In this document: one piece after another, positions 37,486 to 45,946 of the stretch
How the letters are laid out: every line of letters starts with the position of its first letter
Position numbering within the stretch: position 1 is the first letter of the stretch
NCBI RefSeq assembly: GCF_001905465.1
Contig: NZ_LISX01000001.1
Coordinates: 358,419 to 422,418 of the forward strand
Origin: Kitasatospora sp. CB01950
GTDB taxonomy: Bacteria > Actinomycetota > Actinomycetes > Streptomycetales > Streptomycetaceae
Direction: 5' to 3'
DNA length: 64,000 nt
The notes under the pieces: model-generated
The model's input: the letters and a program-made list of their open reading frames with translations, nothing else
The model's database searches: none
Told to the model about the DNA's origin: nothing
Program-made: the position numbers and the translations under genes

Positions 37486-39006
37486 ATGGCCAACCGTCTG
37501 CACGCCGTCGACACCCACCCCGTCGATCCCGGCGCCGCCGGGCACACCGGGCAGCCGAGGCCCGCCCGGCACCCGATCACCCGTACCCACCGGCGCATCG
37601 CCGTGCCCCGCGCCCGAGCCCTGCTCGGTGCCCCGCCGGGGCCCGCCGAGGACGCCGCCCCGGCCGAAGCCGGCCCGCGCACCGGCCCGACCGTGCGCCA
37701 CCTGGTCCGCCGACGACCGCCGGCCACACCCGAACGGGACGGGCCGCCGACGGCCGACGGGGGCGCCGAACTCGTCGACGCCGTCCGGCTCCGGCTCGTC
37801 GAATCCGGAGCCGCGCCCACCACCGGCTCGGTCGCCGCCGCGCTGCGTGCCACCCGGCCACCGCTCGGCGGGGCCGACCTGCTCAACACCGTCCGCAGCC
37901 TGCGCGCCGAGATCGTCGGCGCCGGGCCGCTCGACCCGCTGCTGGCCGAACCCGGCGTCACCGACGTCCTGGTCAACGGGCCAGACCAGATCTGGATCGA
38001 CCGCGGCAAGGGCCTGGAACGCGCACCCCAGGTGCGCTTCCCGAACACCGACGCCGTCCGTCGGCTCGCCCACCGACTGGCCACCGCCGCCGGTCGCCGC
38101 CTGGACGACGCCCGCCCCTGGGTGGACGCCCGGCTGTCCGACGGCACCCGGCTGCACGCCGTCCTCCCGCCGATCGCCGCCGACTGCACCCACATCTCGC
38201 TGCGCACCTGCCGCAGCACGCCGTTCACGCTCGCCGAACTGGTGGCCGCCGGGGCCCTGCCCCCGTCCGGCGCCGACCTGCTGGGCGCCGTGCTCCGGGC
38301 CCGGCTGTCGCTGCTGATCTCCGGTGGCACCGGCAGCGGCAAGACCACGCTGCTCGCCGCGTTGCTCGGGCTCGTCCCGGTCGACGAACGCATCGTGCTG
38401 GCCGAGGACTCGGCCGAGCTGCGGCCGGACCATCCGCACGTCGTCCGACTCCAGTCCCGCCCGCCCAACCAGGAGTCGCTGGGCGAACTGACGCTGCGCG
38501 ACCTGGTCCGGCAGGCGCTGCGGATGCGGCCCGACCGGCTGGTCGTCGGCGAGGTCCGCGGTGCCGAGGTGGTCGACCTGCTGGCCGCCCTCAACACCGG
38601 CCACGAAGGCGGCTGCGGCACCGTCCACGCCAACACCGCCGCCGATGTGCCCGCCCGGCTGGAGGCCCTCGGCGCGCTCGCCGGACTCGACCGGCAGTCG
38701 CTGCACAGCCAGCTCCGGGCCGGGCTCGACGCCGTCGTCCACCTCGGTCGCGACCGTGCCGACGGCCGCCGCCGGGTCACCGGCCTGCACCTCCTGGTCG
38801 CCGCCCCGGACGGACTGACCGCCACCACTGCCGCCGTCCACTTCGACCGCGACGGACTCGGCCGACCCGGTCCCGGCTGGGCCCGGCTGCGGGAACTCTG
38901 CGCCGAACGCGGCGTCGAGCTGCCCCCGCACCCCGAAGCGACCGCCGAGCCCGATGCGGGCCCGAGCGGCGCTCCCTCCGACGAGACCCCGGTGGAGGTG
39001 TCGTGA
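37486..39006 (+). CDS. tadA: TadA/CpaF-like secretion ATPase
   Basis: A 506-residue type II/IV secretion ATPase that powers assembly of Tad/Flp pili. A disordered Pro/Arg-rich N-terminus (about 110 residues) precedes the conserved domain: DPLLAEPGVTDVLVNGPDQIW, Walker A LISGGTGSGKTTLLAALLG (Lys286), Asp box LAEDSAELRPDHPHV, Walker B RMRPDRLVVGEVRGAE and His box GHEGGCGTVHANTAAD. GAGGAGA precedes the ATG. Its stop overlaps the 33-residue ORF (GTGA). Confidence 0.95.
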   Translation: MANRLHAVDTHPVDPGAAGHTGQPRPARHPITRTHRRIAVPRARALLGAPPGPAEDAAPAEAGPRTGPTVRHLVRRRPPATPERDGPPTADGGAELVDAVRLRLVESGAAPTTGSVAAALRATRPPLGGADLLNTVRSLRAEIVGAGPLDPLLAEPGVTDVLVNGPDQIWIDRGKGLERAPQVRFPNTDAVRRLAHRLATAAGRRLDDARPWVDARLSDGTRLHAVLPPIAADCTHISLRTCRSTPFTLAELVAAGALPPSGADLLGAVLRARLSLLISGGTGSGKTTLLAALLGLVPVDERIVLAEDSAELRPDHPHVVRLQSRPPNQESLGELTLRDLVRQALRMRPDRLVVGEVRGAEVVDLLAALNTGHEGGCGTVHANTAADVPARLEALGALAGLDRQSLHSQLRAGLDAVVHLGRDRADGRRRVTGLHLLVAAPDGLTATTAAVHFDRDGLGRPGPGWARLRELCAERGVELPPHPEATAEPDAGPSGAPSDETPVEVS

Positions 39007-39104
39007 CGCCGGGCCGGATCGAACTGGTGTGGGCGATCGCGCTCTGCGTGATCGGGGTGGTGGCGTGGCGACGGCTGCTGCGCCCGGAAGTCAGGAGGTC
39101 GTGA
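39003..39104 (+). CDS. 33-residue single-span membrane peptide in the tad operon
   Basis: A GTG-started frame of 33 codons bridges tadA and tadB. It begins in the tadA stop (GTGA overlap), has GGAGG 4 bases before its start, and ends with TGA sharing one base with the tadB ATG (TGATG). The peptide has a short polar start (VTPGRIE), one hydrophobic helix (LVWAIALCVIGVVAW) and a basic tail (RRLLRPEVRRS), so it should insert with its C-terminus inside. Coupling on both sides and removal of any gap argue that it is translated. I know no named family; a helper of TadB/TadA is a guess. Confidence 0.7.
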   Translation: MTPGRIELVWAIALCVIGVVAWRRLLRPEVRRS

Positions 39105-40201
39105 TGGCAAGGGAGTTCGAGGCTGTGGCAGCGATGGCATCGGCCGGCGGTGCCACCTGCGCGGTGACTCTGCTCGGTGCGGCCGCCGGACTCGGCGCGG
39201 CGCTGTTCGGGGCGGTCTGGCTGAGGGCGGCCCGCCACCGGCAGCACGGTGACGGGCGGCTGCGGCAGATGCTGAACCGCCACCGGGCACCGGACGCCCG
39301 CCCGGCCCGGATCCGGGCCGGGTGGCGACGGCGACGGCCGCGCTGGCTGGTGCCCGAACTGCTGCTGCTCCCGATCGGAGCGGCGGCCGGGCAGGGCACC
39401 GCCTCGGTGCTCCCGCTGATCGGGGCGGCCTGCGCCGTGCTGCCGCTCCGCCGATGGCGGGCCCGGTACGCCGCAGGAAGGGCGGCGCGGCGAAGAGCCG
39501 CGGCGGTGATCGACCTGTGCGCCGGCCTTGCGGCCGAACTGCGCAGCGGCGCGACGCCCGAGCAGGCCATGCATGCGGTGGTCTCCCGGTCCGCTCCCGA
39601 CTGGGCCCGTCGGCTCGGCCCCGAGCCGACGGCCCGGCTGGCGGCGGGCTGCTACGGGGCAGACCTGCCCGCCGCCCTCCGGCAGGTGGCCGAACTGCCT
39701 GGCGGGGAGGGCGCGGCGGCGATCGCGGCCTGCTGGCGGGTGAGCACCGAGAGCGGCACGGGGCTGGCGTTCGGGCTGGAACAGGTCGCGGACGCGCTGC
39801 GCGCCGAGCGGGCCCTCGCCGAGGAGATCGCGGGCGAACTCGCCGGTCCACGCACCACCGTGATCGTGCTGGCGGCCCTGCCCGCCGTGGGAATGGGCCT
39901 GGGCGGCGCACTCGGCGCCCACCCGGTCCAAGTCCTGCTGCACACCCCGGCCGGCCTGCTCAGTCTGCTCGCCGGGGCGGCCCTGGAGGCCGCCGGCATC
40001 GTCTGGACCGCCCGGATCGTCCGGGCGGCCGAGGACGCCCCGGCCCGACCCCACCCGGTCGAACGCGCGGCCCGACACGGTCCGGTCCGGGCTGCGGTCG
40101 GCGGCTGCGGGATCTCCCGCTCGCGGCAGGACCGGTGGCTCACCGCCGTACCGCCCCTGGCGGGCGATCACCTGGCTGTTCGGGTGGATCGGTGGGAGTG
40201 A
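39104..40201 (+). CDS. tadB: TadB-like type II secretion F domain protein
   Basis: A 365-residue inner-membrane platform protein of the Tad pilus system. It has an N-terminal helix (TLLGAAAGLGAALFGAVWL), a pair of helices around residue 90-115, the T2SSF core (AVIDLCAGLAAELRSGATPEQAM... WRVSTESGTGLAFGLEQVADALRAERA) and C-terminal helices near 255-310. AGGAGG lies 7 bases before the ATG, inside the micro-ORF. The last 50 residues are polar and probably family-specific. Confidence 0.9.
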   Translation: MAREFEAVAAMASAGGATCAVTLLGAAAGLGAALFGAVWLRAARHRQHGDGRLRQMLNRHRAPDARPARIRAGWRRRRPRWLVPELLLLPIGAAAGQGTASVLPLIGAACAVLPLRRWRARYAAGRAARRRAAAVIDLCAGLAAELRSGATPEQAMHAVVSRSAPDWARRLGPEPTARLAAGCYGADLPAALRQVAELPGGEGAAAIAACWRVSTESGTGLAFGLEQVADALRAERALAEEIAGELAGPRTTVIVLAALPAVGMGLGGALGAHPVQVLLHTPAGLLSLLAGAALEAAGIVWTARIVRAAEDAPARPHPVERAARHGPVRAAVGGCGISRSRQDRWLTAVPPLAGDHLAVRVDRWE

Positions 40202-40280
40202 ACGGGTGCGCCGGTCCGGTCCGGGTCCGGGGCGACCCACCGGACGGCGCGGGGAGGCGCGCCGACCGACCGGCAAATGA

Positions 40281-40323
40281 CCTGAGTTCGAGCGACCTGA
40301 GTTCGAGCGACCTGAGTTCGAGC
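40281..40323. repeat. Tandem 15-bp repeat between tadB and tadC
   Basis: The unit CCTGAGTTCGAGCGA is repeated twice in full and a third time for 13 bases, in the 155-base gap between tadB and tadC. It would encode DLSSS repeats in the tadC frame, but lies upstream of the likely start. Confidence 0.85.
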
Positions 40324-40356
40324 CGATTCCGATGCGACGGAGGTGAGGTGGACGTC

Positions 40357-41139
40357 ATGGTGATCCTGCTGCCGGTGGCCGCCGTCGGCCTGGCCGGCGA
40401 GGTGCTGGCGACGGCGCGGAGCAGGGCGGTGCGCCGCAGGGCCGGGCACTGCGTCCCCGCGGCGGTGGCGGCCGTCCCCGCGCCGGACGGGTGGGCCGGG
40501 GCCGCCGTGCGGCGGGCGATCGGCTGGGTGGCGGGCGACCGGCCGCAGGCCGTGCTGCTCGGGGCGGCTGCGGCCGTCCTGGTCGGCGGCTGGGCGGGCC
40601 CGGCGGTCGGGTTGGCGGTGGGCTGGGCGGGGTGGCGGCTGCTGCCCCGGGTCCGGTCGCCCGGCGAACGTCGGCGGGCCACCGAGCGGGACTGGTTGGT
40701 GCGTCAACTGCCGCTCACGGCCGACCTGCTGGCGGCCTGCCTCGGGTCGAGCGGTTCCCCGGCCGGGGCGGCCTTCGCGGTCGCCGAGAGTGTGCCGTCC
40801 CCGATGCGGGAGCGCCTGACCGGCGTGGCGGCCCAACTCTCCCTCGGCGCCTCCCCGGAACGCTGCTGGGAGCAACTGGCCGCCGACTGCCCGCCGATGG
40901 CGCCGCTCGCCCGCTGCCTGGCCCGCACCACCCTCAGCGGCACACCGCCGGCCACCGCCCTCGTCGGCCTGGCGCAGTCCCAACGGGCGGCGGCCGCCCG
41001 GGCGGCGCACGCGAGGGTCCGCCGGGCCGGCGTCCTGGCGACCGCGCCGCTCGGACTCTGCTTCCTGCCCGCGTTCGTGCTGATCGGAGTCGTGCCGGTG
41101 GTGATGGGACTGACCGGCGCCTTCTCCCAGCGACTCTGA
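40357..41139 (+). CDS. tadC: TadC-like type II secretion F domain protein
   Basis: This 260-residue membrane protein is the second platform subunit of the Tad system. Helices lie near residues 3-18, 64-90 and 230-255; the T2SSF core is QLPLTADLLAACLGSSGSPAGAAFAVAESV, then LSLGASPERCWEQLAAD and LARTTLSGTPPATALVGLAQSQRA. The ATG at 40357 has GAGG about 8 bases upstream; a GTG at 40348 behind GGAGG is an equally plausible start (3 residues longer). Confidence 0.88.
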   Translation: MVILLPVAAVGLAGEVLATARSRAVRRRAGHCVPAAVAAVPAPDGWAGAAVRRAIGWVAGDRPQAVLLGAAAAVLVGGWAGPAVGLAVGWAGWRLLPRVRSPGERRRATERDWLVRQLPLTADLLAACLGSSGSPAGAAFAVAESVPSPMRERLTGVAAQLSLGASPERCWEQLAADCPPMAPLARCLARTTLSGTPPATALVGLAQSQRAAAARAAHARVRRAGVLATAPLGLCFLPAFVLIGVVPVVMGLTGAFSQRL

Positions 41140-41180
41140 CCGACCGGTCGAATCTCCGACCTTCTGAAGGGACTTCACCG

Positions 41181-41432
41181 ATGATGACGCTCTCCCTGCC
41201 GGTCCGCCCGGTATCCGCGATCCGCGCCGTACGCAGGCTCGGCGGCTGGCTGCGCCGGCGGTACCGAAAGGTCGCTGAGGGGCCGCCGGACGCCGGAATG
41301 AGCACCGCCGAGTACGCGATCGGCACGGTGGCGGCGTGTGCCTTCGCGGCGGTGCTCTACAAGGTGGTGACCAGCGACACGGTCTCCGGCGCGCTGTCGG
41401 AGGTCCTCGACCGTGCCCTGCACGCGGCCTGA
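41181..41432 (+). CDS. Flp-type pilin, DUF4244 family
   Basis: An 83-residue prepilin-like protein. A basic leader (RRRYRKVAEGPPDAG) is followed by MSTAEYAIGTVAACAFAAVLYKVV. Cleavage after Gly39 would leave Glu at +5 and Tyr at +6, the exact Flp pattern (G/xxxxEY). A hydrophobic helix and a short amphipathic tail (SGALSEVLDRALHAA) follow. This is the probable major pilin of the tad operon. The next gene starts inside its last codons. Confidence 0.9.
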   Translation: MMTLSLPVRPVSAIRAVRRLGGWLRRRYRKVAEGPPDAGMSTAEYAIGTVAACAFAAVLYKVVTSDTVSGALSEVLDRALHAA

Positions 41433-41808
41433 GCGCCGGGCCGGCCGCGGCCGGTCGCCGGACGCGGGGACGGTCACGGCCGAGACCGCGGTGGCCCTGC
41501 CCGCCCTGGTGCTGCTCGCGGCGATGCTGATCTGGGGCGTGGTCGCCGCGGGCGCCCAGATCCGCTGCGTGGACGCGGCCCGGTCCGGCGCCCGGGCCGC
41601 CGCCCGAGGGGACGGCGACGCCGCCGCGGTTGCCGCGGCAGCCGCTCCGAAGGGCGCGAAGGTCGCCGTCGTGCTGGACGCCACCACCGCCCGCGTCACC
41701 GTCGAGGTTCCCTGCCCGGGCCCCGGCCGCCTGGCCGCCCTCCTGACGGTCCGCCTCACCGCCGCCGCGGTGAGCGCCCGCGAGGACGTCCTGACCGACG
41801 GCAGCTGA
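41413..41808 (+). CDS. tadE: TadE-like pseudopilin
   Basis: A 131-residue TadE-family protein. The N-terminus ends in SPDAG, then TVTAETAVALPALVLLAAMLIWGVV, with Glu at position +5 after Gly19, as in pseudopilins. After the helix is a small extracytoplasmic domain with QIRCVDAARSGARAAARGD and two cysteines that could pair. The GTG start overlaps the pilin gene by 20 bases, so it is coupled. Confidence 0.88.
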   Translation: MPCTRPERRAGRGRSPDAGTVTAETAVALPALVLLAAMLIWGVVAAGAQIRCVDAARSGARAAARGDGDAAAVAAAAAPKGAKVAVVLDATTARVTVEVPCPGPGRLAALLTVRLTAAAVSAREDVLTDGS

Positions 41809-41831
41809 GATTCGAGAGGAGGTGACCTGCC

Positions 41832-42251
41832 GTGCGAGAGCGAGACACTGCGCCGGGCCGGGCCGCCGCGTCCGACCGCGGGTCGGCGACGGTCTGGCTG
41901 GTCGCCCTGGGGCTGCTGGGCGTGGTGGTGTTCTCGGCCTGCCTGACGGTCGGGCAGGTGGTGGCCGCCCGGCACCGCGCCGAGTCGGCGGCGGACCTGG
42001 CCGCACTGGCCGCCGCCGACCGGCTGCTGCTCGATCCGGACGGCGGCTGCGGTCGGGCGGCCGAGCTGACGCGGGCCCAGGAGCGCGCCGAGCTCGTCTC
42101 CTGCCAGGTCCTGTCGGGCCAGGACGCCGTCGAGGTGGTCGTCCAGGTCCCGATCCGGGGCCTGCCCGTCCCGCTCGGCCCGGCCCGGGCACGTTCCCGG
42201 GCCGGCCCGCTGTGGGCCTGGGGCGACAGCGCCCCCGAAACGGACGACCCG
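41832..42251 (+). CDS. TadE-like protein of the helicase/secretion neighborhood (no stop before the helicase)
   Basis: The recognisable part (about 120-140 residues) matches the Rv3654c-type TadE-like family (TIGR03816): DRGSATVWLVALGLLGVVVFSACLTVGQVVAARHRAESAADLAALAAADRL, then an Ala-rich tail with Cys residues and VQVPIRGLPVPLG. An AGGAGGTG site lies 5-12 bases before the GTG. Family members stop near here, but this frame stays open to 44696, antisense through the whole helicase gene, so the 3' end given is only the point where the helicase begins. A lost stop, or a frameshift, is likely. Confidence 0.65.
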
Positions 42252-44636
42252 TCAGCCGATCGAGCCGCCGGCCGAGTCGGACGCGTCGGCGGCGTCCGGT
42301 CGGGTGGGGGCGTGGGCGAGCAGGACGGTGAGCAGGCGGATCGCGGCGGCCTTGTCGAGGGGCTCGTTGCCGTTGCCGCACTTGGGGGACTGGACGCAGG
42401 ACGGGCAGCCGCGGTCGCACTCGCAGGCGACGATGGCGTCCCGGGTCGCGGTCAGCCACTCCACGGCGCGGTGGAAGCCGCGTTCGGCGAAGCCCGCGCC
42501 GCCGGAGTGGCCGTCGTAGACGAAGACCGTCGGGAGACCGGTGTCGGGGTGCAGGGGGACGGAGACGCCGCCGATGTCCCAGCGGTCGCAGGTGGCGAAC
42601 AGCGGGAGGAGGCCGATCGAGGCGTGTTCGGCGGCGTGGGCCGCGCCGGGGAGCTGGTCGAACGGGATGGTCGCGTCGAGGAGTTGGTCCTCGGTGACGG
42701 ACCACCAGACGGCCCGGGTGCGCAGGGTCCGGGGCGGCAGGTCGAGCTTGCTCTCGCCGAGGATCTCGCCGGTGGAGATCCGCTTGCGCAGGTAGCCGAC
42801 GACCTGGTTGACCACCTCCACCGAGCCGAAGCTGAGTCGGCCCTCGCCCCACTCCTCGGTGGTGTCGGTGGAGAGGATCGAGATCGAGGTGACGTCCCGC
42901 GCGGAGGTCGTGTACGGCGGGTTCGCGGGGGAGACCAGTGCGACCGAGGACTCCAGGTCGAACTCGCGGACCAGATAGGTGCGGCCCTGGTGCAGGTGGA
43001 CGGCGCCGGTGTGCACGCTGGTGTGCGCGGCCTCCGCGTCCACGGTGCCCAGCAGCCGCCCGGTGTCCGCCTCGACGATCTGCACGGGGCTGCCGCCGCT
43101 GCCGCGCAGGTCGACGTTGTCCACGGCACGCTCCCGACGGGTCCAGTACCAGGAGCCGTCGCTCCGGCGGCGCAGCAGCCCGCGCCGCTCCAGTACCGGG
43201 AGCAGCGGCTCGCTGGACGGGCCGAAGAGCTCCAGGTCGGCGTCGGTGAGCGGCAGTTCCGCGGCGGCCGCGCACAGGTGCGGGGCGAGTACGTGCGGGT
43301 TGTCCGGGTCGAGGACGGTGGCCTCCACCGGGGTGGCGAACAGCGCGTCGGGGTGGTGGACGAGGTAGGTGTCCAGCGGGTCGTCGCGGGCGATCAGCAC
43401 CGCCAGAGCGCCCTGGCCCTCCCGGCCGGCGCGTCCGGCCTGCTGCCAGAGCGAGGCCCGGGTGCCCGGGTAGCCGGCCAGCAGGACGGCGTCCAGGCCG
43501 GAGACGTCCACACCGAGTTCCAGCGCGGAGGTGGAGGCCAGGCCGAGCAGCCGACCGGTGTGCAGGTCGCGCTCCAGGGCACGCCGCTCCTCGGCCAGGT
43601 AGCCGCCGCGGTAGGCGGCGACCCGGGCGGCCAGCGGCTGGCCGAGCTGCTCCTGGGCCTGCAGGGCGACCAGTTCGGCGGCCCGGCGGGAGCGGACGAA
43701 GACCACCGTCCGGGTGCCGTCGTGGACCAGGTCGGTGAGCAGGTAGCCGGCCTCGGCGGTGGCGGAGCGGCGGACGGGCGCGCCGTGCTCACCGACGTTC
43801 TCGGTCAGCGGGGGTTCCCACAGTGCGAACACCAGCGGGCCGCGCGGCGAGCAGTCCTCGGTGACGGCGGTGGCCGGCAGCCCGGTCAGCCGCTGCGCGG
43901 TGACGGCCGGCTCGGCGGTGGTGGCGGAGGCCAGCAGGAAGGTCGGCGAGGCCCCGTAGCGGGCGCACAGCCGCCGCAGCCGGCGCAGCACCTGGGCGAC
44001 GTGCGAGCCGAAAACCCCGCGGTAGGTGTGGCACTCGTCGATCACCACGTACTTCAGCGCCTTCAGGAAGGACGACCAGCGCGGGTGGGCGGGGAGTATG
44101 CCCCGGTGCAGCATGTCGGGGTTGGTCAGCACGTACGACGCGTACTGGCGGACCCACTCGCGCTCCTGCGGCGGCGTGTCGCCGTCGTAGAGCGCCACCC
44201 GGACCCGGTCGGGGACGAGTTCGGCGGCGCGCCGGCGCTGGTCGGCGGCCAGCGCCTTGGTCGGGGCGAGGTACAGCGCGGTGGCGCCGCGCCCGTTGCG
44301 GGCCTCGGTGCCGGTCAGCAGCTCGCTCAGCACGGGGGCCAGATAGCCCAGCGACTTTCCCGAAGCGGTCCCGGTCGCGATCACCGTGGTCCGCCCGGAC
44401 CCGGCCAGGTCCATGGCCTCGGCCTGGTGCGCCCACGGCAGCAACACGCCGAGCTCGGCGGCGGCCGCCACCACCTCCTGCCGGATTCCTTCCGGCCAAG
44501 GGGCATAGCGTGCCTCACGGGCGGGCAATTGCTCCGTATGGGTGAGGCGATCCGACCTGCCGCGCTCGGTGGAAAGGGTCGCGAGCAGGGCCTCGGGCTG
44601 GTGGTGACGGGGCGGCATGAAGACCCAGTGTGTCAC
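42252..44636 (-). CDS. DECH-box helicase, MrfA/YprA family
   Basis: A 794-residue superfamily 2 helicase. Motif I is ATGTASGKSLGYLAPV, motif II VVIDECHTYRG, motif III ASATTAEP, motif IV TVVFVRSRRAAELVA, motif VI QQAGRAGREGQGA. The C-terminal DUF1998-type zinc site is ACECDRGCPSCVQSPKCGN (four Cys). The best-known relative, Bacillus MrfA, repairs mitomycin C adducts; this gene beside tad is called the helicase/secretion neighborhood helicase (Rv3649 in M. tuberculosis). The GTG start lacks a ribosome site; ATG at 44618 is an alternative. It faces the tad operon head-on. Confidence 0.93.
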   Translation of the reverse strand: MTHWVFMPPRHHQPEALLATLSTERGRSDRLTHTEQLPAREARYAPWPEGIRQEVVAAAAELGVLLPWAHQAEAMDLAGSGRTTVIATGTASGKSLGYLAPVLSELLTGTEARNGRGATALYLAPTKALAADQRRRAAELVPDRVRVALYDGDTPPQEREWVRQYASYVLTNPDMLHRGILPAHPRWSSFLKALKYVVIDECHTYRGVFGSHVAQVLRRLRRLCARYGASPTFLLASATTAEPAVTAQRLTGLPATAVTEDCSPRGPLVFALWEPPLTENVGEHGAPVRRSATAEAGYLLTDLVHDGTRTVVFVRSRRAAELVALQAQEQLGQPLAARVAAYRGGYLAEERRALERDLHTGRLLGLASTSALELGVDVSGLDAVLLAGYPGTRASLWQQAGRAGREGQGALAVLIARDDPLDTYLVHHPDALFATPVEATVLDPDNPHVLAPHLCAAAAELPLTDADLELFGPSSEPLLPVLERRGLLRRRSDGSWYWTRRERAVDNVDLRGSGGSPVQIVEADTGRLLGTVDAEAAHTSVHTGAVHLHQGRTYLVREFDLESSVALVSPANPPYTTSARDVTSISILSTDTTEEWGEGRLSFGSVEVVNQVVGYLRKRISTGEILGESKLDLPPRTLRTRAVWWSVTEDQLLDATIPFDQLPGAAHAAEHASIGLLPLFATCDRWDIGGVSVPLHPDTGLPTVFVYDGHSGGAGFAERGFHRAVEWLTATRDAIVACECDRGCPSCVQSPKCGNGNEPLDKAAAIRLLTVLLAHAPTRPDAADASDSAGGSIG

Positions 44637-44840
44637 CGGCGTGACGGAGAATCGCTGTTAACCATCGTGCGCCCATGGTCGCAAGTGGTTGAATGAAGCC
44701 CGTGACGGCCGCACGGCCGAGGGCCGCAAAACCGAGGCTCCGACCTGCCGGTTTGCCGCGCCCTGGGCCTGCGACCATGCGGTTGCAGCCGCCAGGCTGA
44801 AGATCGCAATGACGTAGCAAGGCAAGGTGCTGGAGGTTCC

Positions 44841-45182
44841 GTGGACCTGTCCCTGTCGACCCGTACTGTCGGCGATCGAACGGTCGTCGAGGTTGGCGGC
44901 GAGATCGATGTGTACACCGCCCCCAAGCTGCGCGAGCAGCTTGTCGAGCTCGTCAACGACGGCAACTACCACTTGGTCGTGGACATGGAGGGCGTGGACT
45001 TCCTCGACTCCACCGGCCTCGGTGTGCTGGTCGGTGGCCTGAAGCGGGTGCGTGCGCACGAGGGTTCGCTGCGCCTGGTGTGCAACCAGGAGCGCATCCT
45101 GAAGATCTTCCGGATCACCGGTCTGACCAAGGTCTTCCCGATCCACAACTCGGTGGACGACGCCGTCGCGGCGACCGACTGA
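44841..45182 (+). CDS. bldG: Anti-sigma factor antagonist BldG (STAS domain)
   Basis: This 113-residue anti-anti-sigma factor is almost identical, from memory, to Streptomyces BldG, needed for aerial growth and antibiotic production. It has the STAS core [20 protein letters not shown], then the phosphorylation loop [14 protein letters not shown] with Ser57 as the site phosphorylated by anti-sigma kinases. GGAGG lies 4 bases before the GTG. The partner anti-sigma gene follows after 155 bases. Confidence 0.96.
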   Translation: MDLSLSTRTVGDRTVVEVGGEIDVYTAPKLREQLVELVNDGNYHLVVDMEGVDFLDSTGLGVLVGGLKRVRAHEGSLRLVCNQERILKIFRITGLTKVFPIHNSVDDAVAATD

Positions 45183-45337
45183 CGTTCCGTCGGTCCGCCG
45201 TTCCAACCGAATCTTCTCGATCGACCTCCGCCGGTCGGCCGGGCTATGAGCCCTGCCCGGCCGGCGTGGTCGGTGTTCCCGCCCCCGCCGTGCGGGCCGG
45301 TGTGCCCGGCGGCGGGGAGCAACCCCGGAGGGGAGAC

Positions 45338-45754
45338 ATGGCAACCGTCGAACTTCGATTCAGCGCACTTCCCGAGCACGTGCGCACTGCCCGGCTGGTG
45401 GCCGCCGCGGTGGCCAGACGCGCCGGGGTGGACGAGTCGGTGCTCGACGAGTTGCGACTCGCCGTGGGCGAGGCCTGCTCCCGGGCGGTGGCGCTGCACC
45501 AGCGCAACGGCCGGGACGGCGCGGTCCGGGTCGCGCTGACCGAGCAGGAGAAGCGTTTTCTCATCGAGGTCGCCGACGAGGCCGGCCCGGCGCACGCTGC
45601 CGGTGCCGCGGGCGGCGGCGGCCAGGAGGACGAGGACGCGCTCGGCCTGGCCGTCATCACCGGCCTGGTCGAGGACGTCGAGGTCGGCCACGGTGACGAC
45701 GGCGGCGTGATCCGGATGAGCTGGACGATCAGTCCGGCCTCCGCCGACGCCTGA
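45338..45754 (+). CDS. Anti-sigma factor-like HATPase downstream of bldG
   Basis: A 138-residue protein with the GHKL ATPase fold of anti-sigma kinases: DELRLAVGEACSRAVALHQRNG provides the N-box Glu and Asn, but the G-boxes are short (LGLAVITGLVEDVE). A Gly/Ala-rich linker interrupts the lid region. In S. coelicolor the gene after bldG encodes an anti-sigma factor antagonised by BldG, so this is probably its direct partner. GGAGGGGAGA precedes the ATG. Confidence 0.9.
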   Translation: MATVELRFSALPEHVRTARLVAAAVARRAGVDESVLDELRLAVGEACSRAVALHQRNGRDGAVRVALTEQEKRFLIEVADEAGPAHAAGAAGGGGQEDEDALGLAVITGLVEDVEVGHGDDGGVIRMSWTISPASADA

Positions 45755-45946
45755 GCCCTGCCGCGCCCGCGCCCGTACAGCCCGAGCCCCGTACATCCGT
45801 GCACCGGACCTTTCCCGTACCCTGCGGGGCCCGCTGAGCTGCGCGGATGCGTTCGGCTGCGGCCTTCCCGGTCGGCGGGTGCGGGCGGCCGTGTAGGTTC
45901 GCTGGTCGATGCCCGGGACCGGGTGTCAGCGACCGAAAGGGCCCCG

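Noticed and set aside
40281..40323. CRISPR array
   Set aside because: Units are contiguous 15-mers without spacers, and no cas genes are present.
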